Positions 51,001 to 58,909 of a DNA stretch of 64,000 bases are shown piece by piece. Position 1 is the stretch's first letter; each line of letters begins with the position of its first letter. The notes beneath the pieces are model-generated. The model made no database searches. It saw nothing but the letters and a program-made list of their open reading frames with translations, and was not told the origin of the DNA. Origin of the DNA: Mesobacillus jeotgali (lineage in GTDB: Bacteria; Bacillota; Bacilli; Bacillales; Cytobacillaceae); NCBI RefSeq assembly GCF_900166585.1, contig NZ_FVZC01000008.1, positions 558,001 to 622,000 on the forward strand. Direction: 5' to 3'. Made by a program: the position numbers and the translations under genes.

Positions 51001-52979
51001 TTGATAATGAAAACGATTTAGAACATATTACTAAAATTATTGATTTGGTTCCTTCAGATGGTGAAAAGGCATTATTATGGAACGAATTAGCCCTAAGACT
51101 ATACAGTAATAAGAAAAATGAAAAAGGAAGAACAATTGTTTTAGAAAGGATTAAACCCTGCTTAGAGAGAATATCCAATTTGGACGAAGGCTACAAGTAT
51201 CATGTGATAATAAGGGTTGCCCCATCTTTGTACTTAGCGCATAAGAATACAGCTTTTGAACAATTAGAATCACTGCCTATTTTAGAAAGAGATAGTGCTT
51301 ATAATAGTATTGTGAGATTTTTTTTAACCAAGGCTACACCTATGGATCCATATGATGGTATCCAGGGTCAGGGATATGATATTAACTATGAAGATATTAT
51401 AGATTTATGTGAATTAATAGATAAGGCAGAGTTGGACAGTTTAATTTTTTCAATAATTACTGATATCGTAGATAGTATTATGGATAATCGATATAGTCGT
51501 AAATTTACAATTCAACAGAAATTAGATATTGCTAAGAGGCTTGAAAGTTTAGTTGAAACTAAGTTACCAAATGAGAGGCATATAAAACACGATGGTTATA
51601 AAATAGTTTCACGAGCTCAAATTATGAAATTAAGGCAAACAAAATTTCAAGCGTGGCTCGATTTAATTGAAGAGGCTAGAAATGTGCCAAACCTTTCAGA
51701 TAGAGCATTAGTTTTAACAATTGTGGCTTGTTGTTTTCCTCGAAATAAACAAGAGAAAACTCTTGAAGTCATCGAGGAGGTAGAAAAACTTGTCGATGAA
51801 ATTCCAACAATAAACGATAAACTTACTCAATATGAAGCATTAGCATCGAATCTAGTGAAAATAGATCAAGTTAAAAGTAAAAGCTTTATTAAAAAAGCTA
51901 TGAGCATATCAATATCAAAAGATAAAGAAAGCAGTGTGTTTACTATACAGAAGAGATTGATTGATTTTGCGCATAGGATTGACCCAGAATTTGCTGAGAG
52001 TTTAGTTTCTATAAATGATAAAGATCCTGCTAGGGTAAAAATAAAAGAAGAACTAAATGAAGAGTATAAGATGTTAGAACTCAAAAAGAAAATGCTTGAA
52101 AACAGTGAAACTGAAGTAGAGACTGAATCAGTGGAAAATTATAAACAAGCTTCTTGGAGGCTATTAGGTGCCTTGAATGCCAAGAGGGTAGGAACGGTAA
52201 AGATAGAAGATACCAAGGAATATGTTGAAATAGGCTCGAAACTATCTTTGAAAGATGCATATCCTATTTACAGTTGGTTGTTAGAAAATATGAATATTCG
52301 TTTTAGAAATAATGCTGTTCAAGCCTCACAAGTAATAAGACCTATCTTTGAGTCTATTCTTTTAGGAGCAGAATTAGCATTAAACATGTCGGGCAACAAT
52401 AAAATTCAATTTAATAAAGTAAAAGAGAGTGCCATAGACAATAGCCAAAAAAGTATATTAATCAAGGTGGGGGAAAGGGATAAGGCTTTGGATTATTTAA
52501 AAAAATGGTTTGAAGAAAACGCTAAGGGCTATGTTAAAATTTGTGATCCTTTCTTCGGAGTCGGGGATTTAGAAGTTTTACAGACTTTTAGAGTGTTAAA
52601 ACCAGAAATTACTTACGAGGTTTTAACAAGCATAAAGAATCAAAAACAGGAGGACATAAAAGGTAATTACGAGGAAGAATACATGAAATATTGGAGAATG
52701 AATATTTCAGATCAAGACCCACCAGAGACAGATATTGCAATAGTTGGTAAGAAGTCAGATGGAGAGTTACCTATACATGATAGATGGATTTTAACTCAAG
52801 GAAGTGGTTTGCGTTTGGGGACTTCTTATAAATCATTTGGTCTAAAAAAGGACTCCGAGATATCAATTTTAGATGATAATGAAGTTGACCTATTAGAAGT
52901 TGAAGTGAATAAATATTTAAATAGGTCTCAAAGGGAATATGATGGTGAAAGATTAGTTTACAACACTTTTCCTTTGTAA
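48030..52979 (+). CDS. STAND-like NTPase with C-terminal PLD-like HDR domain, 1649 aa
   Basis: Very large protein that resembles STAND/AVAST-type defence sensors. The N-terminal NTPase has Walker A GEEGAGKT (47-54), Walker B FVIDGIED (134-141) and LLSSNNEGKI, typical of NACHT/STAND folds. From about 330 to 1500 it is a long helical-repeat region that could bind a phage or host trigger. The last 130 residues (PFFGVGDLEVL..., then IHDRWILTQGSGLRLGTSYK at 1582-1601) look like the half-site PLD-like domain seen in MIT_C and other conflict proteins. So the likely effector is at the C-terminus. GTG start after GAAGGTGAGGGGTG. Trigger and activity are unknown. Confidence 0.75.
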   Translation: MQQIMDLTVVSNTIPKNSFETIPMDNLIDTIEQMFHDYNEEIVLLEGEEGAGKTALLADFCKRYYNNAISLFIKPSSKIGYDPQIIKTELYSQMNWVIYGNELKDLEEIDQSQLNMLFYRFNKYIRNKDGFYYFVIDGIEDIPESEGYLRDVILDIFPFGLNPHKVKFLLSSNNEGKIASFLGNKNIRYKPFHIPGFSYEQTLAFFMGLGLRDDQVREIRKICKGKPGDLANIKRTIETGVDVDELLNEIHDKLPNLFEYEWALVNIQDEKLIDLLALLAHEENNNDINFISQILGIDECEIKKYTEEINFLNFNEVTNEITFYSNSFKKFVSKKLQNKKEDSLNLIIDHLLDEVTDENLLQLPVYLDQAGRLDELVSLLTPETFSRILFRTQSLGTLSKMAKLGFSASEKLRKSDDLFKFSIQNSVIMENYNTNIWKSEIKALLELNEFDRALALSQSNLLLEDRLHMLSIIARHKKEEGLVPEPEIIENILNIYKKIDFKGMGEKAREISEDLVYINPDLAFELIEKSTGGDKQENAVDWALANLSLSAMSGSKNVEKDLDTLHSSLNSKIKNPQVRTFFNEFSQFIKNNSAEQLLTQVKKYDSISDQIYILSNWCAITENLENIEEVIEYVLNLTVKTTEYAPNAGIYRKLSTNIPLLPVTKSKKLVDLFDSQMSNIEKIGPTEDYILIQINLAKAVFLYDYFACKERLIDLYFYINEHEELPIKTRGYSTLYTTLIEIDKDGIFEEIDGLHSIIERDLEECIESLLVSTANQFEEFKGTIEELAIYCPNKAINIIEKLNTAFTRDRSLLVFIKAFGSQQLDLDGIKYINEIISRIDDHDFYSEAVLSTIENIFLLKEKYEESCLKEFIGIFNKVRKITDPDDRCKGICLILSMINQISELSKFKDSLLKDLNDTWMSINIGWRKIDIGFKIINALASVSIEISRDYFEKIEEFRNGLIFYDPNISWSYLSVLRLVIRSYSGLISSDIDNENDLEHITKIIDLVPSDGEKALLWNELALRLYSNKKNEKGRTIVLERIKPCLERISNLDEGYKYHVIIRVAPSLYLAHKNTAFEQLESLPILERDSAYNSIVRFFLTKATPMDPYDGIQGQGYDINYEDIIDLCELIDKAELDSLIFSIITDIVDSIMDNRYSRKFTIQQKLDIAKRLESLVETKLPNERHIKHDGYKIVSRAQIMKLRQTKFQAWLDLIEEARNVPNLSDRALVLTIVACCFPRNKQEKTLEVIEEVEKLVDEIPTINDKLTQYEALASNLVKIDQVKSKSFIKKAMSISISKDKESSVFTIQKRLIDFAHRIDPEFAESLVSINDKDPARVKIKEELNEEYKMLELKKKMLENSETEVETESVENYKQASWRLLGALNAKRVGTVKIEDTKEYVEIGSKLSLKDAYPIYSWLLENMNIRFRNNAVQASQVIRPIFESILLGAELALNMSGNNKIQFNKVKESAIDNSQKSILIKVGERDKALDYLKKWFEENAKGYVKICDPFFGVGDLEVLQTFRVLKPEITYEVLTSIKNQKQEDIKGNYEEEYMKYWRMNISDQDPPETDIAIVGKKSDGELPIHDRWILTQGSGLRLGTSYKSFGLKKDSEISILDDNEVDLLEVEVNKYLNRSQREYDGERLVYNTFPL

Positions 52980-52985
52980 ATTAAA

Positions 52986-53022
52986 AAACAGGCTGTGAAG
53001 CTATTTGCAGCCTGTTTTTTGA
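52986..53022 (+). terminator. Terminator after the STAND-like gene
   Basis: AACAGGCTG pairs with CAGCCTGTT, followed by five more T. The stretch 53023-53330 shows no gene. Confidence 0.9.
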
Positions 53023-53330
53023 TAATTGACAACCTGCTAACTGCCATTCTTTTTTAAAAGGTATTACGTTGGATGATGTTTAATGGTACGTTCGAGTGCT
53101 AAGAAGAATACGGGACTAGAATACAAGTGATTGTACAAGTTCATTTCCCAATTGTACCTGCTATGCTTATTTCGCTTCGATAGAACGTTATGGAACACTA
53201 GATGGTAGTTCATTGTTTTTATCAAATGGGTGTATTATTTGGATTAACATGAGAGTAAGTATCTTTTTGGGGTGGTAAAGTCTTCTAATGCTTTCTTTAT
53301 TATGATAAATTTTTTTTAAGGAGAGTCCAG

Positions 53331-54455
53331 GTGAAAAATAACCTTTATCAACTATATTATGATAAGCCTGAAGATCGTGTTACCGAAGTGTTATTTAAAC
53401 TATTAGAAAAATCAACAAAAGAGTTGACCGATCGATTTCTAGGAAGTTGGATTGGAAATTTTCAAATAGGAATTAAAAGAGATTATCATTTTGGTACTCA
53501 ACTTGCAAAGGTGATGGATGCACATACAAAGCGGGGGGTAGTTCTTGCCATTTCAGAGTCCGGGAAAATTAAATCATCAGAGGAAATAGGAAGTAATTAT
53601 ATAGGTGTCCCCGATGGATACATTTATGAGAGTAATGAAGCGCTTAGTGTATTGGTGGAAATTAAAATAAAGGATAATCCTTTAACATATAAACAATTGG
53701 ATGCACACTGTCAAACCATTTCAACTTGTAATCATGTTGATATTATCCCTCTTACTTGGAGGGAAGTCCGTGACTTTTTTGAAAAAGAGCAGCAGAAGTA
53801 TGATAACAATCATAAAAATTGGTTACTTATCGATGAATTTCAAGAATTTTGCGATGAACATGAGGTAGGAAGATCAAAAGAGGATTATCAATATCTAATT
53901 AAAAGACATGCAAAAGAACATAACGTGTTAAGGTCATTAGATGAGTATATTAAAAATAAATATTTAAATGTTCAGGTAAAAAAAGATGGTTTTCAAGCTA
54001 TTGATTATAAGACATCCGCAGGAAAAACCTTCTTTACTATTTGGTATAAAGAAAATTTAATTGTTTTTAAACCCACTCGACCTTATGGGGTTTATATTGA
54101 TTTAGTTATACATAAATTGGGAGGAGAAATAGTCAATACTCCTTACGATTACAAATCTCAAGAAGCATTTATGCTCTTTAGTAACCTAAAGGAAGAACAG
54201 TGTTTTGTTTTATCTCAAATTATCGACTTATGTTATGAAAGTACATGTAATAAGATAGAATTGGCTCCGATTGAGTGGGTAAATCTATTTCAACTAACAG
54301 AGGAAGGTCTCAATGCTAGTCGGATTGGTCGAGCAGATATTAACTTTTTTAACAAGGGTAGCTTAAAAGAAGCTGGAGCGTATGATTTGTATCACATTCT
54401 TTATAAAGCAATTATGGAAGTAAAGTATGTAAAAAGTAAAATTATTTTATATTAG
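53331..54455 (+). CDS. PD-(D/E)XK nuclease-like protein, 374 aa
   Basis: Contains a restriction-type nuclease core: Asp95 in GVPDGYIYE and Glu110-Ile-Lys112 in LVEIKIKD, followed by a helix with Gln/Asp (YKQLDAHCQT). The N-terminal helix may supply the first acidic residue (Glu19 in RVTEVLFKLLE). The C-terminal 150 residues are not recognised. The start is GTG at 53331 after GGAGAG. No methylase is adjacent, so it is not a plain restriction enzyme. A defence nuclease is the most likely role. Confidence 0.65.
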   Translation: MKNNLYQLYYDKPEDRVTEVLFKLLEKSTKELTDRFLGSWIGNFQIGIKRDYHFGTQLAKVMDAHTKRGVVLAISESGKIKSSEEIGSNYIGVPDGYIYESNEALSVLVEIKIKDNPLTYKQLDAHCQTISTCNHVDIIPLTWREVRDFFEKEQQKYDNNHKNWLLIDEFQEFCDEHEVGRSKEDYQYLIKRHAKEHNVLRSLDEYIKNKYLNVQVKKDGFQAIDYKTSAGKTFFTIWYKENLIVFKPTRPYGVYIDLVIHKLGGEIVNTPYDYKSQEAFMLFSNLKEEQCFVLSQIIDLCYESTCNKIELAPIEWVNLFQLTEEGLNASRIGRADINFFNKGSLKEAGAYDLYHILYKAIMEVKYVKSKIILY

Positions 54456-54560
54456 TATTAAAAGGTTTGAGATCAATTCGTTTGGTATGCAGTCCAAGGT
54501 ACAACTAAATAAAACAAAGATAATATTGTTTATTTTATAGAAACGAGAGGTTTTATAAAT

Positions 54561-54998
54561 ATGGAAATAACTAAAATTGAAAACCCATCTTGGTGTGGGG
54601 ATATAAAAGAAATTCTTCTGCCCTATAGCTCCTCATTCGATTTTAAAGGGATCACAGAAAATTATCCACTAGGTTATTATGAATGGTGGGTAATCAAGGA
54701 TGCAGATGGAGTAGCATTAGGAGTAGGTTGGTTGGATTTTGATGAGAATTCGTTTGGTCAAAAAGAAGGGGAGATTTCTCTTTGTGTAAACATAAAAAAT
54801 CATTCGGAAAATGTGGGAAGTACTTTGCTCTCTTTCCTTGAAGATGAAATAAAAAGAAGAGGTGTCTCATTAACTTCAGCTGTTGTAAAAAAGTCAAATC
54901 CTCATTATCAACATGTCGTTAATTGGTTTGTTAAAAAGAATTACATTGTTGATTCCGATGGGGAAAAAACTACTTATTTAATTAAAAAAGGTGACTAG
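54561..54998 (+). CDS. GNAT-family N-acetyltransferase
   Basis: Small acetyltransferase fold, 145 residues. The acetyl-CoA region is seen in GEISLCVNIKNHSENVGSTL followed by LSFLEDEIKRRG, and the C-terminal beta-bulge in NWFVKKNYIVDSDGEKTTYL. The glycine-rich pyrophosphate loop is weak. The substrate is unknown. It is 32 bp upstream of the DUF1643 gene and likely co-transcribed with it. Confidence 0.7.
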   Translation: MEITKIENPSWCGDIKEILLPYSSSFDFKGITENYPLGYYEWWVIKDADGVALGVGWLDFDENSFGQKEGEISLCVNIKNHSENVGSTLLSFLEDEIKRRGVSLTSAVVKKSNPHYQHVVNWFVKKNYIVDSDGEKTTYLIKKGD

Positions 54999-55030
54999 CA
55001 GAGTAACTATCAAATGATGGAGTAGTTAAT

Positions 55031-55711
55031 ATGAGCAGGTATATTGCTGATTATATTTTAGGGGAACCACATTGTGAAAAAGAAACTATAGTTAATACAA
55101 AACAAAATTTCATTGAAAAAAGGGATTTCCTAAACATTGAGTTAAACAAACAAGGTTATAAAACTATCACCATTGTAATGATGAATCCTTCCAAGGCTGA
55201 TTCTCGTCAGTCGGATAACACTATAAACAAACTTATTGAATTCTTTATAAGTCATTCTATACACTCGGTAGACAACGGGTTAAAAACTATTAAAGATATT
55301 AAATATTTACAGATATTAAACCTTTTACCAATATACAATCCTAACTCAAGGGCAATATACAGTGATATAAATACTATTATTGCTGAAATTGGGACAGAAA
55401 AATTATTTTCCGTTTTAGAATCGAATCAAAAAAAGATTAAAGAGGTGCTACAAGATTCTCATTATATAGTGATAGCATGGGGTATGCCAGAAAATTTCTC
55501 TCTTCCTTTGTATTTTGAGCAAGCGGCAATGGTTCTTCGTACACTAGAAGCCTCTGGAAAGAATGTATATGTCTTTAAGATGAAGTCTCTTAAAGGGTCT
55601 GAGTATTATTTGACTAAGCATTTAAATCCTCCTCACCCATCAAAAGGTATAATTCTTAGTTTAGTACGTGTAGATGTTAACAGTCATTATAGAATAATTC
55701 CAAGACTTTGA
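55031..55711 (+). CDS. DUF1643 protein
   Basis: Protein of 226 residues with the family mark TIVMMNPSKADSRQSDNTIN and later YIVIAWGMPEN and HPSKGIILS. DUF1643 proteins are small, globular and common near mobile elements and restriction systems; their activity is not known to me. It follows the GNAT gene closely. The 234-bp gap to the next gene has no gene; TTGTATACAA at 55767-55776 is a perfect palindrome that could be an operator. Confidence 0.8.
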   Translation: MSRYIADYILGEPHCEKETIVNTKQNFIEKRDFLNIELNKQGYKTITIVMMNPSKADSRQSDNTINKLIEFFISHSIHSVDNGLKTIKDIKYLQILNLLPIYNPNSRAIYSDINTIIAEIGTEKLFSVLESNQKKIKEVLQDSHYIVIAWGMPENFSLPLYFEQAAMVLRTLEASGKNVYVFKMKSLKGSEYYLTKHLNPPHPSKGIILSLVRVDVNSHYRIIPRL

Positions 55712-55945
55712 CGGTAATCATTTCAACCTCATGTTGATATAGTCAAACAACAAGTAACCTGTATTGTTGTATACAATTATGGTTGATTTAAAAAATGATA
55801 CTGTACAGTTCAAGGAAACTTTGATCAATTAGGTAGCTTAACCATAGTAGAGATTCTTATCTAACAGAGTATAGTATATGTTGATACTCATCTCACAGCA
55901 GATAAGGGGAGATCAATCCACTTTTTATATAATAAGGAGGTCGTT

Positions 55946-56749
55946 ATGTTTGTAGCTGAACTAAAGGGAAAGATTCCGTCAGAGCTTCAAAATTACGAAG
56001 ATATATTAACGTCTTCAACAATTGGCGTTTTTCAATATCTGTCTAGTCCCTCATACATTCAAGCGGTGTTAGAGTCCTCTATAAATATTGGTCATGAAAA
56101 TTTGAAGTTTGCAGGAGAAATCGAAGAAAGTGATTATATTTTTTGGCCCAAACTTGAAGCATCAGAGCCAGATGTATTACTTTATTTAAAGACTGTAGAT
56201 GGAACAGAGTATCTTATCTGCATAGAAGCTAAGTTTTGGTCAGATAAGTCAAGCAGTGAAGATCTTAGTATTGAATTTCAAGACAGGGGTAATGGGCAGA
56301 GGGATCAACTCGCTAGAGAAATTGAGGACTTACATAAAAATATATGTTTTCATTTATTCAATTTAAACAAGAAAAAAATAAAAAAACCAATATTGTTATA
56401 CCTTACAAACCATACTTATTTTCCTTCAACAAAAATTTTAGAAAGTCTAAATCATGTAAAAGTACCTTGCTTTCCTAAGGAGAATATTTATTGGTTACCT
56501 TGGAGAGAAATACATAAAATAATTAATAAAACAACAAAATTTCACACTAGTCAAGATATTTTAATATTAACTGATTTAAAAAAAATACTAGAGAAGAAAG
56601 GGCTTAAAGGGTTTAATGGGTATCAACAGGAGATAGTGCCTGTAAAGGTTTTAAACTATGATTATTCAACTTCAAGCGAATTTATAGAGTGGGATATTAA
56701 GCAGGTTAATAATATTTGCTGGAAATATGGAGGAACAAAAAATGGTTGA
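55946..56749 (+). CDS. PD-(D/E)XK nuclease-like protein, 267 aa
   Basis: Nuclease fold core: Asp76 in SEPDVLLYL and Glu94-Ala-Lys96 in ICIEAKFWSDKSS, followed by GNGQRDQLAREIEDL, a Q-containing helix. The middle TNHTYFPSTKILESLNHV and WLPWREIHKII are typical of a group of restriction-like proteins found in defence islands. AAGGAGG precedes the ATG. The stop overlaps the next start by 8 bp, so the two genes form a pair. Confidence 0.7.
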   Translation: MFVAELKGKIPSELQNYEDILTSSTIGVFQYLSSPSYIQAVLESSINIGHENLKFAGEIEESDYIFWPKLEASEPDVLLYLKTVDGTEYLICIEAKFWSDKSSSEDLSIEFQDRGNGQRDQLAREIEDLHKNICFHLFNLNKKKIKKPILLYLTNHTYFPSTKILESLNHVKVPCFPKENIYWLPWREIHKIINKTTKFHTSQDILILTDLKKILEKKGLKGFNGYQQEIVPVKVLNYDYSTSSEFIEWDIKQVNNICWKYGGTKNG

Positions 56750-57308
56750 TAACACAGCAATTATAACTTCTATAAATAATGTAAGGCATACAATAAACAA
56801 TGCTATTTTAATGTTAAGAGATTTGGATACTGCCCTTTCAAAAAAGGGTTTTAAACCATTGAATGGAAACTGGTTAGGTGCTGAAACTAGTAAATCTATT
56901 AACCAATCAATGGTTGATTATCGTACATTTTTTCCGCAATACATTTCAAGGCAATATGCACTAGAAAATGAAATTGATAAAAACGTGGTAAAAAAAATCC
57001 TCTTTGTCAATATTCAATTCTTTCATGGTGATTATATAGACTTACCACCGACATTTATAAGCAGTGTTATGATTTTTCCTACATTTAATAAAAATCTTAA
57101 AGCGTCTATTGATAATTGGTGGTTAAAGTATATTGTATATGAAGAAACAAAATGGGAAAAGGTTATAAAGAATGGCGGAATTAATGAAAATATAGATGAT
57201 GATAAAATCAGGACAATATATTGGTGTTACGATTTACTATCTTTCAATAAACAAAGTGTTATTAATAAGGAAGTTGATAAATTACTTGAGTTATACTATG
57301 CAAACTAA
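56742..57308 (+). CDS. Hypothetical partner protein, 188 aa
   Basis: Not recognised. Start at ATG 56742 with GGAGG 8 bp upstream; it overlaps the end of the nuclease gene. The N-terminus is helical (INNVRHTINNAILMLRDLDT) and the rest is aromatic-rich with alternating strands (FFHGDYIDLPPTFISSVMIF). The tight coupling suggests it acts with the nuclease, as a regulator, immunity factor or second subunit. This is inference only. Confidence 0.65.
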   Translation: MVDNTAIITSINNVRHTINNAILMLRDLDTALSKKGFKPLNGNWLGAETSKSINQSMVDYRTFFPQYISRQYALENEIDKNVVKKILFVNIQFFHGDYIDLPPTFISSVMIFPTFNKNLKASIDNWWLKYIVYEETKWEKVIKNGGINENIDDDKIRTIYWCYDLLSFNKQSVINKEVDKLLELYYAN

Positions 57309-57467
57309 TATTACCTATTCTTTGATAGTTTCAACATTAAGTCTAACAATAAACTAAACTAAAAAGTCAATTCGTAACTTGTAGCAGTAAAGTCAGCGGG
57401 ACTTTTTCTTTAGTACATGGTATAGCTATTGAGTATTAGAAAAATATAATTTAAAGGTGTTTATAAA

Positions 57468-58634
57468 ATGACCTTGAACATATCCAGTATCCCATATGGA
57501 AAGTTATATACAAAAAATAATAGGCCTTGTATATTAGACCCTACAAGAAATAAACTTTTATACCTTACTCCAGAAGAAGAAGTACGACAGAGTGTGCTTA
57601 ACTTTATAATAGAAACAATGAAGGTTCCAAAAAAAATGATAGAAACGGAAGTTCCAATGAGCTACTTTATTAAGGGGACAAAGGGCAGAGCAGATATTAT
57701 TGTTTATTATGAAGATGAAGAGAATATTTTAGTGCCCTTACTAGTTATTGAGTGTAAAGCAAAGGGAGTCCCTCTTATAGATAAAGTCTTTACCCAAGTT
57801 TATTATTATGCTGATACTATTCAAGCTAAGTATATAATGGTGACAAATGGAGAGGAATTAGTTATTGAAAAATGGAAAAGTGAAAACGATTCTTATGAAG
57901 AAGTCTCCAACCTTCCAAGCTATGGTGAATTATTGTCAGAAGAAAATATAAAGATTCAACAGCCTTATATAGACGTTTGGAAGAGAACAGATTTTTCTAA
58001 AGTTAATTCAAAAGATACTCTATTGAGGTATTCAAGTATTATAGGTAGTGATACACCAAAGGAATTTAATAAACTCATTATTAATTTACAGGAAACGCTT
58101 TGGGATATAAAAGAGCCATTTCCTGTTTTTGAAAGATATGGAATAAAAGTCATAGAGGATATAGGAATACGCTATACATCCTTTGGGAATGCTGCGGGAT
58201 TTGATTGGACAGGTGATTATAGATCAATCATTATTGAAAGCAATAAAGGGGACCATTCAATAATAAGCTTTGCTATCATGTACGGTTATTTACTTGTTGC
58301 AATAGATGATGACATTAGAAGCCATAATTCCTTGCAACTCAAAATAAAAACACACAGTATAATTGATGATAATGATACCTTTAGAATACAGCACAACGGA
58401 AAGATGGCAATTGGAAAGTCGGGTGGAGTAAAGTATAGTTTTGTGCTTAATTATGTTTACAAAAGTGAACCAGACTTTGTTACACCTGATATGACGAAGA
58501 TATACTTAGGCACATTGAAAAATGATAAACCTTTTAGCTGGTCCAATGAAGCTTTCTTAGATTTTTTTATGCGTCTAATTAGATATGGTTTGTTGAGAGA
58601 TGAATTAAGAAACCAAATGAAATCAAATGTATAA
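57468..58634 (+). CDS. HsdR N-terminal-type nuclease, standalone, 388 aa
   Basis: Resembles the nuclease domain of type I R subunits: EEEVRQSVLNFIIETM, Asp76 in GRADIIVY, Glu95-Cys-Lys97 in LVIECKAKG and the QVYYYADT motif at 110. The rest has no helicase motifs, so it is a free nuclease and not an R subunit. The C-terminal 200 residues form an unrecognised domain with a beta-rich look (GDYRSIIIESNKGDHSIISF). It lies just inside the right end of the island. The 57309-57467 gap holds no gene. Confidence 0.75.
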   Translation: MTLNISSIPYGKLYTKNNRPCILDPTRNKLLYLTPEEEVRQSVLNFIIETMKVPKKMIETEVPMSYFIKGTKGRADIIVYYEDEENILVPLLVIECKAKGVPLIDKVFTQVYYYADTIQAKYIMVTNGEELVIEKWKSENDSYEEVSNLPSYGELLSEENIKIQQPYIDVWKRTDFSKVNSKDTLLRYSSIIGSDTPKEFNKLIINLQETLWDIKEPFPVFERYGIKVIEDIGIRYTSFGNAAGFDWTGDYRSIIIESNKGDHSIISFAIMYGYLLVAIDDDIRSHNSLQLKIKTHSIIDDNDTFRIQHNGKMAIGKSGGVKYSFVLNYVYKSEPDFVTPDMTKIYLGTLKNDKPFSWSNEAFLDFFMRLIRYGLLRDELRNQMKSNV

Positions 58635-58650
58635 ACTATATGTGGTTTAT

Positions 58651-58706
58651 GTAAATCAAAAGGTTGCCAAAGTGATATAAATAAAACAAAATAGTGCCGA
58701 AAAACA
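58651..58706 (-). repeat. Right end with putative TnsB-binding boxes
   Basis: Read inward from 58706 the sequence is TGTTTTTCGGCACTATTTTG. A second box, CTTTGGCAACCTTTTGATTT, follows 30 bp further in. The terminal box matches the left end at 22 of 27 positions in inverted orientation. Confidence 0.55.
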
Positions 58707-58848
58707 CCAAATACCTCTTAAACCAGGAAAAAAAGTGCTTGGATTGCTCTACCGTAATGGGCAAAAACGGATAATTCTTGACCGGAAATTCAGTGTTATC
58801 AAGGGTTGGAAGCATATTGCTTTAATGGTTGGCAAACTTTTAGTTTAA
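58707..58848 (+). pseudogene. Truncated gene remnant beside the right end
   Basis: An open frame with no start codon ends at TAA 58848. It reads KPGKKVLGLLYRNGQKRIIL and then DRKFSVIKGWKHIALMVGKL. The upstream part is cut exactly where the candidate transposon end lies. The protein is not recognised. It may be part of an older insertion at ssrA. Confidence 0.4.
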
Positions 58849-58867
58849 GTCACATTTATTGTCACCC

Positions 58868-58909
58868 AAAGCATAAGTTTGCCATCTGGCAGGCTTATGC
58901 TTTTTTTTG
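58868..58909 (+). terminator. Second ssrA-type terminator
   Basis: AAAGCATAAG...GCCA pairs with TGGC...CTTATGCTTT and ends in eight T. Both the outer stem and the upstream TTTATTGT(C)ACC match the second ssrA terminator at 26380-26438. The inner stems differ. Confidence 0.85.

Larger units (their letters stand above)
26430..58706 (+). mobile_element. Candidate Tn7-like transposon inserted downstream of ssrA
   Basis: About 32 kb of AT-rich DNA between the ssrA terminator and the khtTU region. It holds fused tnsAB, tnsC and two tniQ genes plus many defence-like cargo genes. The ends are inverted repeats: reading inward, 26432-26458 and the complement of 58706-58680 agree at 22 of 27 positions around TTTTTCGGCA. 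The right end is TGT-type (plus strand ACA at 58704-58706); the left end has TTT instead. No matching 5-bp target duplication is visible. The transposase-proximal end faces ssrA, as Tn7 faces glmS. The exact ends and whether it is one element or two nested ones are inferences. Confidence 0.65.

Noticed and set aside
26430..58706. CRISPR array or cas genes that would make this a CRISPR-associated transposon
   Set aside because: No regularly spaced direct repeats of 25-40 bp and no Cas5-8, Cas12k or similar protein were seen. The selectors are of the DNA-binding TnsD type.
58700..58712. Five-base target duplication CCAAA at the right end
   Set aside because: The bases before the left end are a T tract and do not match CCAAA, so no duplication can be claimed.
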